Notes under the pieces: generated by a model
Seen by the model: the letters and a program-made list of their open reading frames with translations, nothing else
Told to the model about the DNA's origin: nothing
Databases searched by the model: none
Translations under genes and position numbers: made by a program
Part shown: piece by piece, positions 1 to 11,279 of the stretch
Layout of the letters: every line of letters starts with the position of its first letter
Numbering within the stretch: position 1 is the stretch's first letter
From: Lojkania enalia
Taxonomy: Eukaryota; Ascomycota; Dothideomycetes; Pleosporales
Direction: 5' to 3'
Length of the DNA: 64,000 nucleotides
Assembly (NCBI GenBank): GCA_010094045.1
Contig: ML986597.1
Coordinates: 337,154 to 401,153 of the forward strand

Positions 1-227
1 CTGGCTCGCCAACTACGCACTGACAGGAGCGCTGATTGTGAGTCAGAGAAGATCCTGATGCTTGACGCTGGCATAGGCCGACCGTCTCTATCGAGGGCTA
101 CGCATGACGGGCCCCACGGCCAGTTAGCAGCTTCACTGATTGCTAGTAGTTCGGTCAGGTGTGCGTCCGCCTGGTCTGAGCTTGCTACTGTCTTCGAGAC
201 ACAAATTTGCGATGGTCTGGCGTACAC
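1..227 (-). pseudogene. LINE A RNase H domain, N-terminal part (cut by window edge)
   Basis: By alignment to 38889-39115 this encodes the start of the RNase H domain of the LINE pol protein, including the segment that reads FSDSQSAL in the LINE B copy. A few transitions separate the two copies. The remaining RNase H and the C-terminal zinc motif lie outside the window. Confidence 0.8.
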
Positions 228-638
228 TCTAATACCTGCCCTACCGTTCCGTACTGATGCGTCTACATATATGTCTACCTGTCCTGGCTGGTAGTCCCCT
301 GCAACAGCTCGTGCCCGCTCTTCGTCCTTACATATTACTACCTCGGGTCGCTCTACCCACGGCGGGCATGCATATGGCTTGACTTCGAGTACTGTGTCTA
401 TCCGGACGTCTGCACACATCTCCGCTACCCTCATAAGCGGGGATCGATGCTTCGTGCATAGTCGTTGTCGCTTGAGCATCCAGTGGGGATGTGACTGACC
501 CAGCTTATGGATTGAGACCCAGAATGCAATTGTTTGCTTCCTTAGTCTCTGTTCTATGGGGAGCAGGCCTGCCTCCACCTCTGCCACGGACAGGGCTACT
601 GTACGGAATCCTCTAATCACTGCTTGCGCCGTGATCCT

Positions 639-1136
639 CTACGACTGTAAGAGGAGCTGCTTCATATCGTGCGTCGCGATTGGGTACCATACTGGCGACG
701 CGTAGTCCGCTCCCGGCAGTACCGCACTCTGAGCCAGCTGCTTGACTGCTTTAGGTTGCAATCCCTTCATCCTGCGTAGCGCTAGCGCTACTTTCGTCGC
801 TTTACCTGCTTTGTCTGCTAGGTGGACCTTGAACCTCAGCTCCTTGTCTAGTGTAACGCCTAGTAGCTTGACTTTGTCTTTCGGTACGATCTCCTTTCCT
901 TTGAACTGCAGCGGTATCGTACTATCCCTGCCTGCCGCTTTATATCGCGTGAGGTGAATAAAACTCGTCTTAGTTGCCTCGAACTGGGCTCCGCTAGTAC
1001 GCTCCCACTTCTCCAACATCGGAATTACTTCGTCCTGGATAATCCGTGTATTTTCCTCGGCTGACCGTCCTATAACCCATGCTGAGTAGTCGTCGACAAA
1101 CGCCATTAAGCTGCCGTGTCGTGGAGCGCTCTGCAC
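639..1136 (-). pseudogene. LINE A reverse transcriptase, C-terminal half
   Basis: An open stretch of 165 codons encodes the palm and thumb part of a LINE reverse transcriptase. The catalytic motif reads FVDDYS near residue 13, so both catalytic aspartates remain. The segment LLGVTLDKELRFKVH matches the conserved block that follows the palm in Tad1/Jockey-type enzymes. Upstream residues of the enzyme (KALGRDGL-type fingers) are now over 33 kb away at 34311 onward because Copia A is inserted. The fragment cannot make a complete protein. The homologous copy is at 39570-40066. Confidence 0.88.
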
Positions 1137-1187
1137 TAGGTCTGCGTTGAAGAAGAGGAAAAGAATGGGAGCAAGCGCGGATCCTTG

Positions 1188-1357
1188 AGTTAAAAATGTA
1201 ATTCTTTAAGTGTATCGATTAGCCTATAGGCTTCTAGGGACTTATATACATGTACATTATTCCAGCCTCTATAGGCAGACAAGCTACAGACTCTATCGTG
1301 GCGTATATATCTAGTAGGTATATATACTACCTCGTCACATGCTGTTTAGAAATAACT
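1188..1357 (-). repeat. Copia A 3' LTR (left)
   Basis: 170 bp, begins AGTT and ends AACT, homologous to the Copia B LTRs at 40076-40245 and 46627-46796 with C-to-T and G-to-A differences. Confidence 0.92.
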
Positions 1358-1521
1358 CTTCTACTAATAGTAAGTAGCGAGTTTAGTACAGGAGCTTTTA
1401 TCCATCCTAAGTCTATTTACTAGATTCTTATAAGCGTTCTTTAGAAGCGGTTTTATAAGGAGATCTGCTAAATTATCTTTAGTACTAACCCTTTAAGTAT
1501 TAATTCTTCTATTAAACGTTA
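1358..1521 (-). pseudogene. Copia A RNase H C-terminal segment
   Basis: This corresponds to 40246-40409 in Copia B, the end of pol with the RNase H C-terminus and the stop region. It is cut at 1521 by the first Fot1 element. The final two bases are TA, where Copia B has CA. Confidence 0.85.
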
Positions 1522-3393
1522 ACGTACAGCACAAGCGAGCTGATTACCCAAGCGAGCTGATTATAATGCTAAGACCACACCAAAATCGCAACTACTTTTC
1601 GTAAAATATTGTACTTTCTTGCATTCTATCGTACTATATAGTATAGTAGCCTATTCTTCTATATCTATAGCATCATTTTTACACGTCCGCGAGTTATGCC
1701 CAGCCTCGCCGTATTACCTATAGCGCCTTTAAGTCGGCTAGCCTCCATCAACGCGCGCCTTCTTTCTACCCTTCTTCTTATTAGTACGAGTGCTAAACTC
1801 TTTTAGAGTAGTTAATTAAGCGCCTTCTTCAATTATTAGGTTACCTTCCTTCTATATACGCTTTCTTTTATACAATTGATATTGTATAGCGGCCTTATTA
1901 GCTGCTTAAAGCTCAGCGACCTAAGCGCGTAATAGTACGTTTTTATATATTATATACGCAGCACCCTTTATAAACTGTTTAAACGCCTCTACTATTAAAG
2001 TAAGTAAGCTATCTAGGTGCTTTTAAACTCTTAATCGAACGTACGCAGATTAAGACCCAAATTCGATAGGATTACTTAGTGTTTTTAACTTCTAAGGGGT
2101 ATCTTTAACTGTAGAGGGTATTAGTATACGTAGTCAAACTTTGAGCTTCGATAGTACTACATCTAGGTTGAATAGAACTAGACCAGCGCCTCGAAAGCTA
2201 TTTAGGATATTACTCTTCGTAATTGCTGCGTTAAAAGCTACTTTGAAGTAGGGTAAGAACTCGATTTTCGTAATGTAGTTGATATAACCGCGCATCAGCT
2301 GCTTAACTTAGCGCCCGTACGCAGTCTTTAAAGGCGAGAAACAACCTATATCTAGTAGCTGTAGCAGGTGCGATAAATATAGAGGCATATAGAGAGTAAT
2401 AATATTCTTTTCCTCGCAGAGCTGCCTGAATTTAAGCGAGTTATGGTTCTTATAGCCGTCGAGAATTAGCAATTAATGTATACTAATAGTACGATCCTTT
2501 ATATACGCGTTAAAGTGCTTTAACTACTTAATACCAATATTATTTGTCGTCCAGCCGTTATCAGTAACCTATATAGCCTAGGTTAGTAGAATATCGTCTT
2601 CTTTATACTATATAGAGAGGTAGTAGGTGCCTGTAAAGATAATAAAAGGTAGTATCGCCTATCCTATCGTATTAATGCCCTAGATAACTATAGTCTACTC
2701 GCGATTGCCTAGCTGGAGCTGCTTTAGTTGATTCCGTCTCTTAGAACTAGTAACTACTACTTCTATCGATATTATACCTATTATAAAGCCTGATTTATTA
2801 AAGTTATATATATCTTCGTTAATAATACCGTACTTAGCCTTTATATTCTGTATAAGGTAGAACTAGCCTCCTATAACCTTAGAATCCTTATATTTAGCTC
2901 TTAAATAGTCGTACTTTTAATTGAATTTAACCTTAAGCTCAGGTATACGTTTAATAAAGTTCTCTACCCAGTTCTTTCTAACCTGGCTAGTAGAGCGCGC
3001 AGCTAGTAGTAAATTAGCTATATTTTAAATAGTAGTAAGCTGCGGCGGAAATCCTCTTATATTTAGATCTAGTATATGCTGAACAATTACCTACTCCTTA
3101 GTCTTACTAAGCTTTATTAAATTAGGCCGGCAATCGCGTTGTAGAGCTATTCCTCACCTTTATATACTAAGTATACTTTGGGAGATATTATAAATTAATG
3201 CAACGCGATGTATAGTTAGTATTATATCTTATTAAAGAGCTTAGAGTATAAGCTATATTCTAGCTTCTTTCTAAATTAATTCTGCAGTTATTAGTTGTAG
3301 TATAATACTACAAAGTATAATTATCGTAATTTTAGTAGAGTTTTAGTATTATAATCAGCTTGCTTAGGTGATTAGCTCGCTTATACTATATGT
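1522..3393 (-). mobile_element. Fot1/pogo-type DNA transposon, copy 1
   Basis: A 1,872-bp element bounded by inverted repeats of about 75 bp that start ACGTA and contain two tandem AAGCGAGCTGAT units. TA dinucleotides flank both ends (1520-1521 and 3394-3395). It has the same length as copy 2 at 4239-6110 and opposite orientation. The transposase runs leftwards. The outer flanks do not belong together: the left flank is copia site X (Copia B 40408), the right flank is copia site Y (Copia B 41251) in reverse orientation. This is the mark of recombination with copy 2. Confidence 0.92.
1640..3250 (-). pseudogene. Fot1-type transposase, copy 1 (RIP-inactivated)
   Basis: Homologous along its length to the transposase of copy 2 and full of stop codons. 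On the minus strand one recognises the CENP-B-type helix-turn-helix region near 3040-3130, a segment reading YNFNKSGFII near 2790-2820 where pogo-family enzymes have their first catalytic aspartate (here N, consistent with G-to-A change), and the LILDG catalytic segment near 2450. A CCHC-type knuckle with TGHNSRTC lies near 1680-1720 at the C-terminus. The product would be a cut-and-paste DDD transposase that targets TA; no functional protein can be made. Confidence 0.85.
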
Positions 3394-3395
3394 TA

Positions 3396-4236
3396 GAAGT
3401 TTATATCAACGATATTACTATTTTTAGTATAAATAAGGGTTAAATTATAGTTATAAAGGAATAATTAGCTTTATATTTTAATATAATAGATTTTAGTCTT
3501 TATATCTATTACTTAGGGATATATATATATTAAAAACTAAATAGTAACGTCTATTTATATTAAGAATTATATATCTAATAGATTCTTAAATAATATAGAC
3601 TAAAGAGTATCTATCTATAAAAGATATTTATAAGAATAAACCTAAAATTAGCTAAGAATAATAGTTACCTTTAGCCTTTTAAATTTTAGTAATAATATTA
3701 ATTTAAGGTTAAAGCTCTTAATTATATAATAGTAGTTACCCGTCTAAATATTACTAAAATAGTAGAAGTTATTTCTAGATTTTATATAAATCTAATAGAA
3801 GAATATATAAAAGTAGTTAATAATATCTATACTTATCTAAAATATATATTCGATCTTAGATTTTATTTTAAGAAGAACTATTTAAATAGAGAATTATATA
3901 CTTATATTAATATAGACTAAATTAGATATCTAGATATTTAAAGATTTATAATAGGCTATATAGTTAAACTAGTAGGAAGTCCTATATTATAGTTATCTTA
4001 AAGGTAAAGAACTATAATAATATTAACTTATAAAGCTAAATATATAACTAGATATAAAGCTATTTAAAAGATTATCTAAATTTAAAATATAATTAAAAAC
4101 CTTTATATTAAAGTTCTAAAAGTTATATTAACCCTACTTCTAATTAATAATAATACTATACTTAAGCTAACTTATAATCTTAAGTTATATAACTATATAA
4201 AGTATATTAAATTAAAATATTATTTTCTATAAGAAA
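3396..4236 (+). pseudogene. Inverted 841-bp segment of Copia A (reverse transcriptase/RNase H)
   Basis: This equals Copia B 40410-41250 read in the opposite direction, and both segments are exactly 841 bp. It carries the copia reverse transcriptase (start near the YVDD box) and RNase H, while the rest of Copia A is on the minus strand. It lies between the two Fot1 copies, and its ends are the inner halves of their two target sites. It is heavily RIPed, with many in-frame stops. Confidence 0.93.
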
Positions 4237-4238
4237 TA

Positions 4239-6110
4239 ACGTATAGTATAAGCGAGCTGATTACCTAAGCGAGCTAATTATAATGTTAAAACCCTACTAA
4301 AATCGCGATAATTATACTTTATAGTATTATACTATAACTAATAACTGTAGAATCAATTTAGAAAGAAGCTAGAATATAGCTTACACTCTAAGCTCTTTAA
4401 TAAGACGCGATACTAACTATACGTCGCGTTATATTAATCTATAATATCTCCTAAAATATACTTAGTATATAAAGGCGAGGAATAGCTCTACGACACGATT
4501 ACCGGCCTAATTTAATAAAGCTTAGTAAGACTAAGGAGTAGGTAATTGTTCAGCATATACTAGATCTAGATATAAGAGGATTTCCGCTACGGCTTACTAC
4601 TGTTTAAGATATAGCCAATTTACTACTAGCTACGCGCTCTACTAGCTAGGTTAGAAAGAACTAGGTAGAGAACTTTATTAAACGTACGCCTAAACTTAAG
4701 GTTAAATTCAATTAAAAGTACGACTATTTAAGAGCTAAATACGAGGATTCTAAGGTTATAGGAGGTTGGTTCTGCCTTATATAGAATATAAAAGCTAAGT
4801 ATAGTATTATTAACGAAAATACGTACAACTTTAACAAATTAGGCTTTATAATAGGTATAATATCGACAGGAGTAGTAGTTACTAGCTCTAAGAGACGGAA
4901 TCGACTAAAGCAGCTCCAGCTAGATAATCGCGAGTAGACTACAATTATCTAGAGTATTAATACGATAGGATAGGCGATACTACCTTTTATTATCTTTACA
5001 GGTACCTACCACCTCTCTATATGGTATAAAGAAGACGATATTCCACCAACCTGGGCTATACAGGTTACTGATAATAGCTGGACGATAAATAATATTAGTA
5101 TTAAGTAGTTAAAGCACTTTAACGCGCATATAAAAGATCGTACTATTAGTACACATTAATTGCTAATTCTCGACGGCTATAAGAGCTACGACTCGCTTGA
5201 ATTCAGGCAGCTCTACGAGGAAAAGAATATTATTACTCTCTACATACCTCTATATTCGTCGCACCTACTACAGCTACTAGATATAGGTTGTTTCTTACCT
5301 TTGAAGACTGCGTACGGGCGCTAAGTCGAGCAGCTGATGCGTGGTTATATCAACCACATTACAAAAATCGAGTTTTTACCCTACTTTAAAGCAGCTTTTA
5401 ACGCAGCAATTACGAAGAGTAATATCCTAAGTAGCTTTTAAGGCGCTAGCCTAGTTCTATTCAACCTAGATATAGTACTATCGAAGCTCGAAGTTCGACT
5501 ATATACGCTAACACCCCCCGCAGTCGAAGATACCCCTTAGGAGTTAAAAACACCAAGTAATCCTATTAAATTTGGGTCTTAATCTGCGTACGTTCGATTA
5601 AGAATTTAAAAGCACCTAGATAACTCGCCTACTTTAATAGTAGAAGCGTTTAAATAGTTTATAAAGGGTGCTGCGTATATAATATATAAAAACGTACTAT
5701 TGCGTACTTAGGTCGCTGAGCTTTAAGCAGCTAATAAGGCCGCTACACAACATCGATCGCATAAAAGAAAGCGTGTATAGAAGGAAGGCAACCTAATAAT
5801 TAAAGAAGGCGCTCGATTAACTACTCTAAAAGAGTTTAGCGCTCGTACTAATAGGAAGAAGAGTAGGAAGAAGGCGCGCGTTAATGGAGGCCAGCCAACT
5901 TAAAGGTGCTGTAGGTAGTACAGCAAGACTGGGCATAACTCGCGGACGTGTAAAAATGATGCTATAGATATAGAAGAATAGGCTACTATACTATATAGTA
6001 CGATAGAATGTAAGAAAGTATAATATTTTGCGAAAAGTAGTTGCGATTTTGGTGTGGTCTTAGCATTATGATCAGCTCGCTTGGGTGATCAGCTCGCTTA
6101 TACTATACGT
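4239..6110 (+). mobile_element. Fot1/pogo-type DNA transposon, copy 2
   Basis: A 1,872-bp element with TA flanks (4237-4238, 6111-6112). Terminal inverted repeats of about 75 bp start ACGTATAGTATAAGCGAG and hold two AAGCGAGCTGAT units in tandem, likely transposase-binding sites. The right terminal repeat is nearly unmutated; the left is RIPed. The flanks are copia site X (left, inverted) and site Y (right), so this copy also joins two non-adjacent copia sites. Confidence 0.92.
4340..5990 (+). pseudogene. Fot1-type transposase, copy 2 (RIP-inactivated)
   Basis: The plus-strand translation, with stops, shows the family domains in order. First is a CENP-B-like helix-turn-helix with LDLDIRGFPLRL followed by ANLLLATR near 4545-4650. 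Next come the core segments YNFNKLGFIIG near 4830, VTDNSW near 5070, LILDGYKSYDS near 5165 and a YSSHLLQLLDIGCF block near 5250-5290. Last is a C-terminal CCHC knuckle with TGHNSRTC near 5925-5955. The first catalytic aspartate position reads N. Pogo/Fot1 enzymes are cut-and-paste transposases that insert at TA. Length agrees with a Fot1 transposase, but stops throughout make it non-functional. Confidence 0.87.
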
Positions 6111-7243
6111 TATAATAAGGTTCTTATCGTCTTAAATAAATATAGATAGATTAAAGTTTAAAACTCTCTAACTATTTTCTTTAAAAAAAGCTCTAAGTTT
6201 AAAGTACTACTATCTTAGTATCTATTTTAATTTATATAAGAATTTATATAATTTAAAGATATAATTACTTATTTTAAGATAATCTTCTAATAGTTTAATA
6301 AAGATTTCGTATTTAAGATTACTATTAAAAAATACTATCTTAATATCTATTTAGTAGTACTTCTAGCTATATTAAGCTTAAAGTATAAAAAGTATCTAGT
6401 AAAATACTAACTTAATAATAGAGGCGTATATTTTATTAAAATTAAAGCTATATATCTATAAGAAGTTTTATATAATAAATCTTATCTTATATTAAGTAAC
6501 TTTTCCGTCTAAGCTAAGTTTTTACTTAAAGACCTACCGACCGGTAAATATTTTACGGTTTATTAGTCGATCTATAACTTCCTATATCTTATTTTCTAGT
6601 AAGCTGTTATACTTATCTTATATAGCTTACTCCTACTAATTCTATTTAGTAGAGGCTAAGGTAATCTTCCTATTATATAGTTCAGGACTAAATAAGTTAG
6701 CTAAAACTAATATTATATAGATAGTTAGCCTGCTAGCTTCCTCTATAGTAATCTTCCCCTTATTAGCTATTTCCTAAAGGGAGATAAACGACGAAAATAT
6801 AGAGGTTATTAAGCTATTACTCCTATTAATTTTCTATTTACTTTCTATAGCTTAGAGTTCTTATTAAAGATAAGTAGGAGCTTATTAAAGGTTATAGACT
6901 TATCTATTAAGACGTAAAGGTAATAGAGAATAATTTCCTTTCTTAAGGTAGAGTATAATAGTAAGATTAGCTTATAGCTCTAATAGTGTAGGGTTGATAA
7001 GCATTTCGCTATTCTTAATTTTAAGATCTTTATTAAAGAAGTTATCTAGTATTTCTTAATCTTCGTCGTCTTCCCCTATTATTATACCTACTTCTATTAT
7101 TAGTAGTAGTAATCTTAAATATTAAGATAGAAGGCCCCGCAAAATACTATAAAAGAAAAAACGTTTATATCCTCTATTATTATTATTAAACTAGAAATAT
7201 ATTATATCTTTCTTCTTTCTAGAGAATTCCTACCTTTTAATAT
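6111..7243 (-). pseudogene. Copia A reverse transcriptase N-terminus and linker segment
   Basis: 1,133 bp colinear with Copia B 41251-42383, heavily RIPed. It covers the first half of the reverse transcriptase and the acidic linker that reads GEDDEDWETLDD in Copia B. The last five bases, AATAT (7239-7243), are the target duplication of Gypsy A and correspond to AATGC in Copia B. Confidence 0.88.
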
Positions 7244-7546
7244 TGTTACGGTAATACCGCGACACCTCTATACCTATACTACCCTTACTATAATACCCGA
7301 ACCGGCTGCTAGCAACAACTATCAGCTGCTAGCTGGAATATAACCGACTTATCTTAACTATAATAGAGGAAGGTTTCGCCGACCCGGCTAGCCCGTATAG
7401 TAGTATAGACCTAGCTTCTATAAAAACCTATATAATATAGATATCTCTATTCTTTACGTAACGTTTTAATATTTACATGTAGTATGTAGTAATAGAGTTA
7501 ACTGCCTAAAGTGCGATTAACCAACTACGCGTAAGCATCCGTAATA
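7244..7546 (+). repeat. Gypsy A 5' LTR
   Basis: 303 bp, starts TGTTACGG and ends CCGTAATA (RIPed form of CCGTGACA). It is more mutated than its 3' partner. I cannot recognise a tRNA primer-binding site in the RIPed sequence that follows. Confidence 0.92.
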
Positions 7547-7589
7547 TTATATTACGTTATTTACTATTATATACTATAAATAAGAACGC

Positions 7590-8580
7590 GCTTGTTAGTA
7601 TACTTAAAGAGATCTAGAGTAAGCTAGACTTTTTATAGTAGAAGAACGAGATGCTAGCAGAGGCCTTAGTAACCTAAGAGAACCGCTATAAGTTAAACCT
7701 CGAAGCGATACAAAGGGAATTTAGTAGCCGCTAAACGGCTACCCCTCTACCAGCTACTAGCATATTAACAGTAATAGAACTATTACCCGCCCTTAGCCCG
7801 ACTTAGCCTACAACCCTAGCTTCTGAATAGATGCCTACGTTAACTTCTAATCCGCCTAAGACTACATATAACCCGCATTTCCATTTCGACCGTTTACCCA
7901 ACCCTTTAATATTCTCTAGTAAACGCTTAGAGCTTTTATACTTTGTTAGAAAGCTCTACTATAAACTAGAAGGAAACGCTAACTAATATCTAACCGAATG
8001 TACCCGCCTTCTATATACCTATTCCCGCCTAGAACAAGACCCAGTAATATTGGTTAACCTATTAATAGATAAGGGTATCAACTCTATAGACAGCTTAGTC
8101 GCCTTCTTAGAATCTACCTATAGCGACCGGAACAAGGAGACTACAGTATAGAGTAAGCTAGAGACCTTAAAGTAAGGCCGAAGCAGGTTCCCTACTTACT
8201 TTACTAAATTCCAACGCCTGATTGCAGATATTAAACTAAATAAGACTAGATAAATTATATATCTCCAACGTTCTCTCTCTAATAAGCTCCGCCGTGCTAT
8301 AATTAGTATTACAATATCTAGCACCCTAAACGACTACGCTAACCTGATTTCCCTATATAATACTAACCTATATTACCTGCCCGGCAACTACTATAAACAA
8401 CCAAAATATTATACTACTTACTAGAAAGACCTAAACGTTATAGAACTTAATACTTCTAGCTACGCGCCTATAAGCTCTAATAAATAAGAAAGGCGCCGCC
8501 GCGAAGGACGCTGTTATAAGTATAATAGTAAGAGATATATTTCGCTAGAATGCAGCGCCCCTCTACTATTAATCTGTTAA
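7590..8580 (+). pseudogene. Gypsy A gag (RIPed)
   Basis: The translation resembles fungal gypsy gag over about 320 codons with many stops. Near 8508-8560 it reads CYKYNSKRYISLEC, a RIPed CCHC knuckle in which the second Cys and the His have become Tyr. Gag would form the particle and bind RNA. It lies directly after the 5' LTR. Confidence 0.75.
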
Positions 8581-8789
8581 GGGTCTTAGAGCCCTACTAT
8601 ACCCTGTAGATCCTACTCTCGATCCTCCGACTAATCCTCTAATCGATCCTCGACACGCTTATTATCTTATAGATAAGGCTGTTACTCTCGCTCCTAAACG
8701 CAGCTAGTCTTGCCGATTAGAACGTTGCTAAAAGGTCTGTTCTAGAAGTAAGTTGCCTCCCAGGACTGCGCCTACACTAAATCTCTATA

Positions 8790-9130
8790 TACCTATAGAA
8801 CCAGCCCCTATAGAAACAATTATAGGACTACTAGATTCTAGCTCCTTTCTTAATCCGTCAAGACCTAGTCCAGTAAGATATTAATGTTCTTATTAATACT
8901 GGGGCTACTAGTTATAGCTATATCTATAGAGACCTCATATATACCCTAAAACTCTGAAAGATACAACTCTCGTATAACCTACACCCGACCAGCTTTAATA
9001 GAGAAGTTCTCTATAGGGGGACTATCTCCTACTTAATTACCCTAACCCTCCAACACCTAAACTATTTAGAGACAGTATATCTCTACGTAACTATACTAGG
9101 AAAATACTAGTTAATTCTAAGACAGCTATA
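8790..9130 (+). pseudogene. Gypsy A retropepsin-like protease (RIPed)
   Basis: Near 8885-8930 the frame reads VLINTGATSY, the aspartic protease site DTGA with the catalytic D changed to N, as expected from G-to-A. It lies between gag and reverse transcriptase, as in the family. The domain is dead by this residue and by stops. Confidence 0.72.
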
Positions 9131-9729
9131 GATATATAAATATCGTATAAACCTAGACTATAAGAATAAACAGCTGGTCTTTACCGCCAACTAATACCTA
9201 ACTTAATGCTTACAACCTACTAGCGCTGCTATTTACTAATAGACTACCTAAAAGGTTATTAAAGACTATAAACTACCCGAATCTAATATAAAAGAAGATC
9301 CTAAAGTAACTAATTTACAACCCCTATATAGCCTAAAGCCTAGGCAGCGCCGCTTAAAGCTCCGCCTATTAAGCTATACCCAATATAATTACTAGCTGCC
9401 TAAAATGCTGCGCTAGTTAAAAGAACCTAAAACTAAAACCGACCTAACCTTAGATAAAGATTATAGCTAAGAGAACCTATCTAAGCCTAAATATCTAAAG
9501 TCTGTGCTACAGCTAAATATATACTATATAGGCGCTGTACTACTGGTCTAACTCTCTTAATAATCTAACTATAAAGTCTTCGCTGTGTTAATAGCTAATA
9601 TTAATAAGGCTCTAGCTCTAAAGGTGTATACTAACCCTATTACTAAAGTGCCTAAAGAATACTATAATCTATTATCCGTCTTCTTATATAAGGATACAGA
9701 TAAGCTACCTAAACGACAACCGTACGATT

Positions 9730-11060
9730 ATAAGATTAAACTAGAGAACAGCAAGTAAGCTAGCTTCGGTCTACTCTACGGGATGTCCCAGAACGAGCTA
9801 AAGGTACTAAAAAAGTACCTTAATAAGAACTTGTCTAAGGGATTTATTAGAGTAAGCTTGTTACTAGTAGTTATACCCGTAATCTTTATAAAGAAACCTA
9901 GAGGTGGTTTCCAATTCTACGTAGACTATAGAGCCCTAAATACTGTTACTATTAAGAACTGATACCCGATTCTACTGATCTAAGAAACGTTAACCTGACT
10001 TAGTAAGGCTAAGTACTATATAAAACTCGATATTATTGCCGCGTTTAATAAGCTAAAGATTGCTAAGAGAGACGAATAGAAAACTACCTTTTATACACGC
10101 TACGGGCTGTTTAAATACCTAGTAATATCTTTTAGCCTAGCTAACGCTCCAGGCACGTTCCAGCACTTTATAAACAACGTGTTAAGACTATACCTTAATA
10201 TATTCTATACTACCTATATTAACGATATTCTAATATTTAGTAAGAATCTAAAGGATTATAAGTAGTATATCCGGCTAGTCCTTAAAGCCTTAAGAGCAAA
10301 TGGTCTACAGCTTAATATAGATAAGTACGAGTTCTACTAGTTAGAAGTAACCTACCTAGGGTATATAATTACTATAGAAGGGATTTATATAGACCCGAAG
10401 AAGGTAGAAATAATTGTTAACTAGAAATACTCTAAAAATATAAAAGATATTTAAGCCTTTATAGGCTTCGCGAACTTCTACCAACAATTTATTAGTAACT
10501 TCTTATAGAAAGTCTCCCCCTTAGTAGCCCTAACTAAGAAGAACACTTAATTCGACTGGAATAATAGCTGTTAATATTCCTTCGACTATCTAAAGGATGC
10601 CTTTATCTCTATACCAATTCTCTAATATTTTAACCCTAAGCTGCTAATAGTAGTAGAAGCCGACGCGTCCAACTTTATAATAGCTGGTATACTGTCCTAG
10701 AGAGGCGCTGACAGTAAACTAAGATCTATTACCTACTTCTCTAAGCGTATAAACCCTGCTAAAGGCAACTATAAGATATATAATAAGGAACTACTCGCGA
10801 TTATCTAATATTTTAAGTAATAGAGGCCCGAATTAGAAGGCGCAACATTTCTTATAGAAGTACTAAGCGATTATAAGAACCTGTAGTACTTCGCAACGAT
10901 AAAGCAGCTAAGCTACTAATAGGTCTATTAGTTAGAATACCTGTTAAGGTTCAACTTTAGTATTATATACTAACCCAGAAAACTTGGAGAGAAGCCTAAT
11001 ACCTTAACTCGAAGGTTATAGGACGAGCCTATATAAGAAGAGGCCCGTAGAGGTTATTAA
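9730..11060 (+). pseudogene. Gypsy A reverse transcriptase and RNase H (RIPed)
   Basis: Recognisable blocks in order: [18 protein letters not shown] near 9890, TTFYTRYGLFKYLV near 10085, YINDILIFS near 10215 (family YIDDILIFS, with D changed to N), GFANFYQQFI near 10470, then RNase H with VEADASNFIIAGILS near 10645. Stops occur every 20-40 codons. This is the polymerase of the element; neither domain can be functional. Confidence 0.85.
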
Positions 11061-11279
11061 TAGATATTACTTCGTTCTGAACTATTCTGATAGATAGAAG
11101 TAGGCCGATCGATTATAGATATTATCGACGAAGAATACCTGAACGATAATCTGATCTAAGATACCCTGAAGCTACTAAGAGAAGGAGCCTATCAATCTAA
11201 GCTTCTAACTCTAGCTAACTATAAAGAGTATAACAACCGACTATACTACTAAGATCAACTTATAGTACTAGACTATAAT

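Larger units (their letters stand above)
1..1187 (-). mobile_element. LINE A, 3' part (Tad1-like non-LTR retrotransposon)
   Basis: This is the downstream part of a LINE pol gene, read right to left. It covers the second half of the reverse transcriptase and the start of RNase H, and runs off the left window edge. It is nearly identical to 38889-40075 (LINE B) and only lightly affected by RIP. At 1187 it is cut by Copia A; the other half of the same LINE resumes at 34311. The junction lies in the reverse transcriptase PQGS motif, and the flank CCTTG (1183-1187) is the target duplication of the copia insertion. Confidence 0.9.

Noticed and set aside
742..957. Open frame on the plus strand opposite the LINE reverse transcriptase
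   Set aside because: It lies antisense to a clear RT and has no recognisable feature; it is open because RIP stops of the sense strand do not produce stops in this frame.
1520..3395. Copy 1 of Fot1 as an independent, simple insertion
   Set aside because: Its two flanks come from copia sites 841 bp apart and in opposite orientation, which only recombination with copy 2 explains.
7547..7575. tRNA primer-binding site of Gypsy A
   Set aside because: The sequence after the LTR is RIPed and I could match neither a tRNA 3' end nor a self-primer with confidence; the same holds for Gypsy B and Gypsy C.
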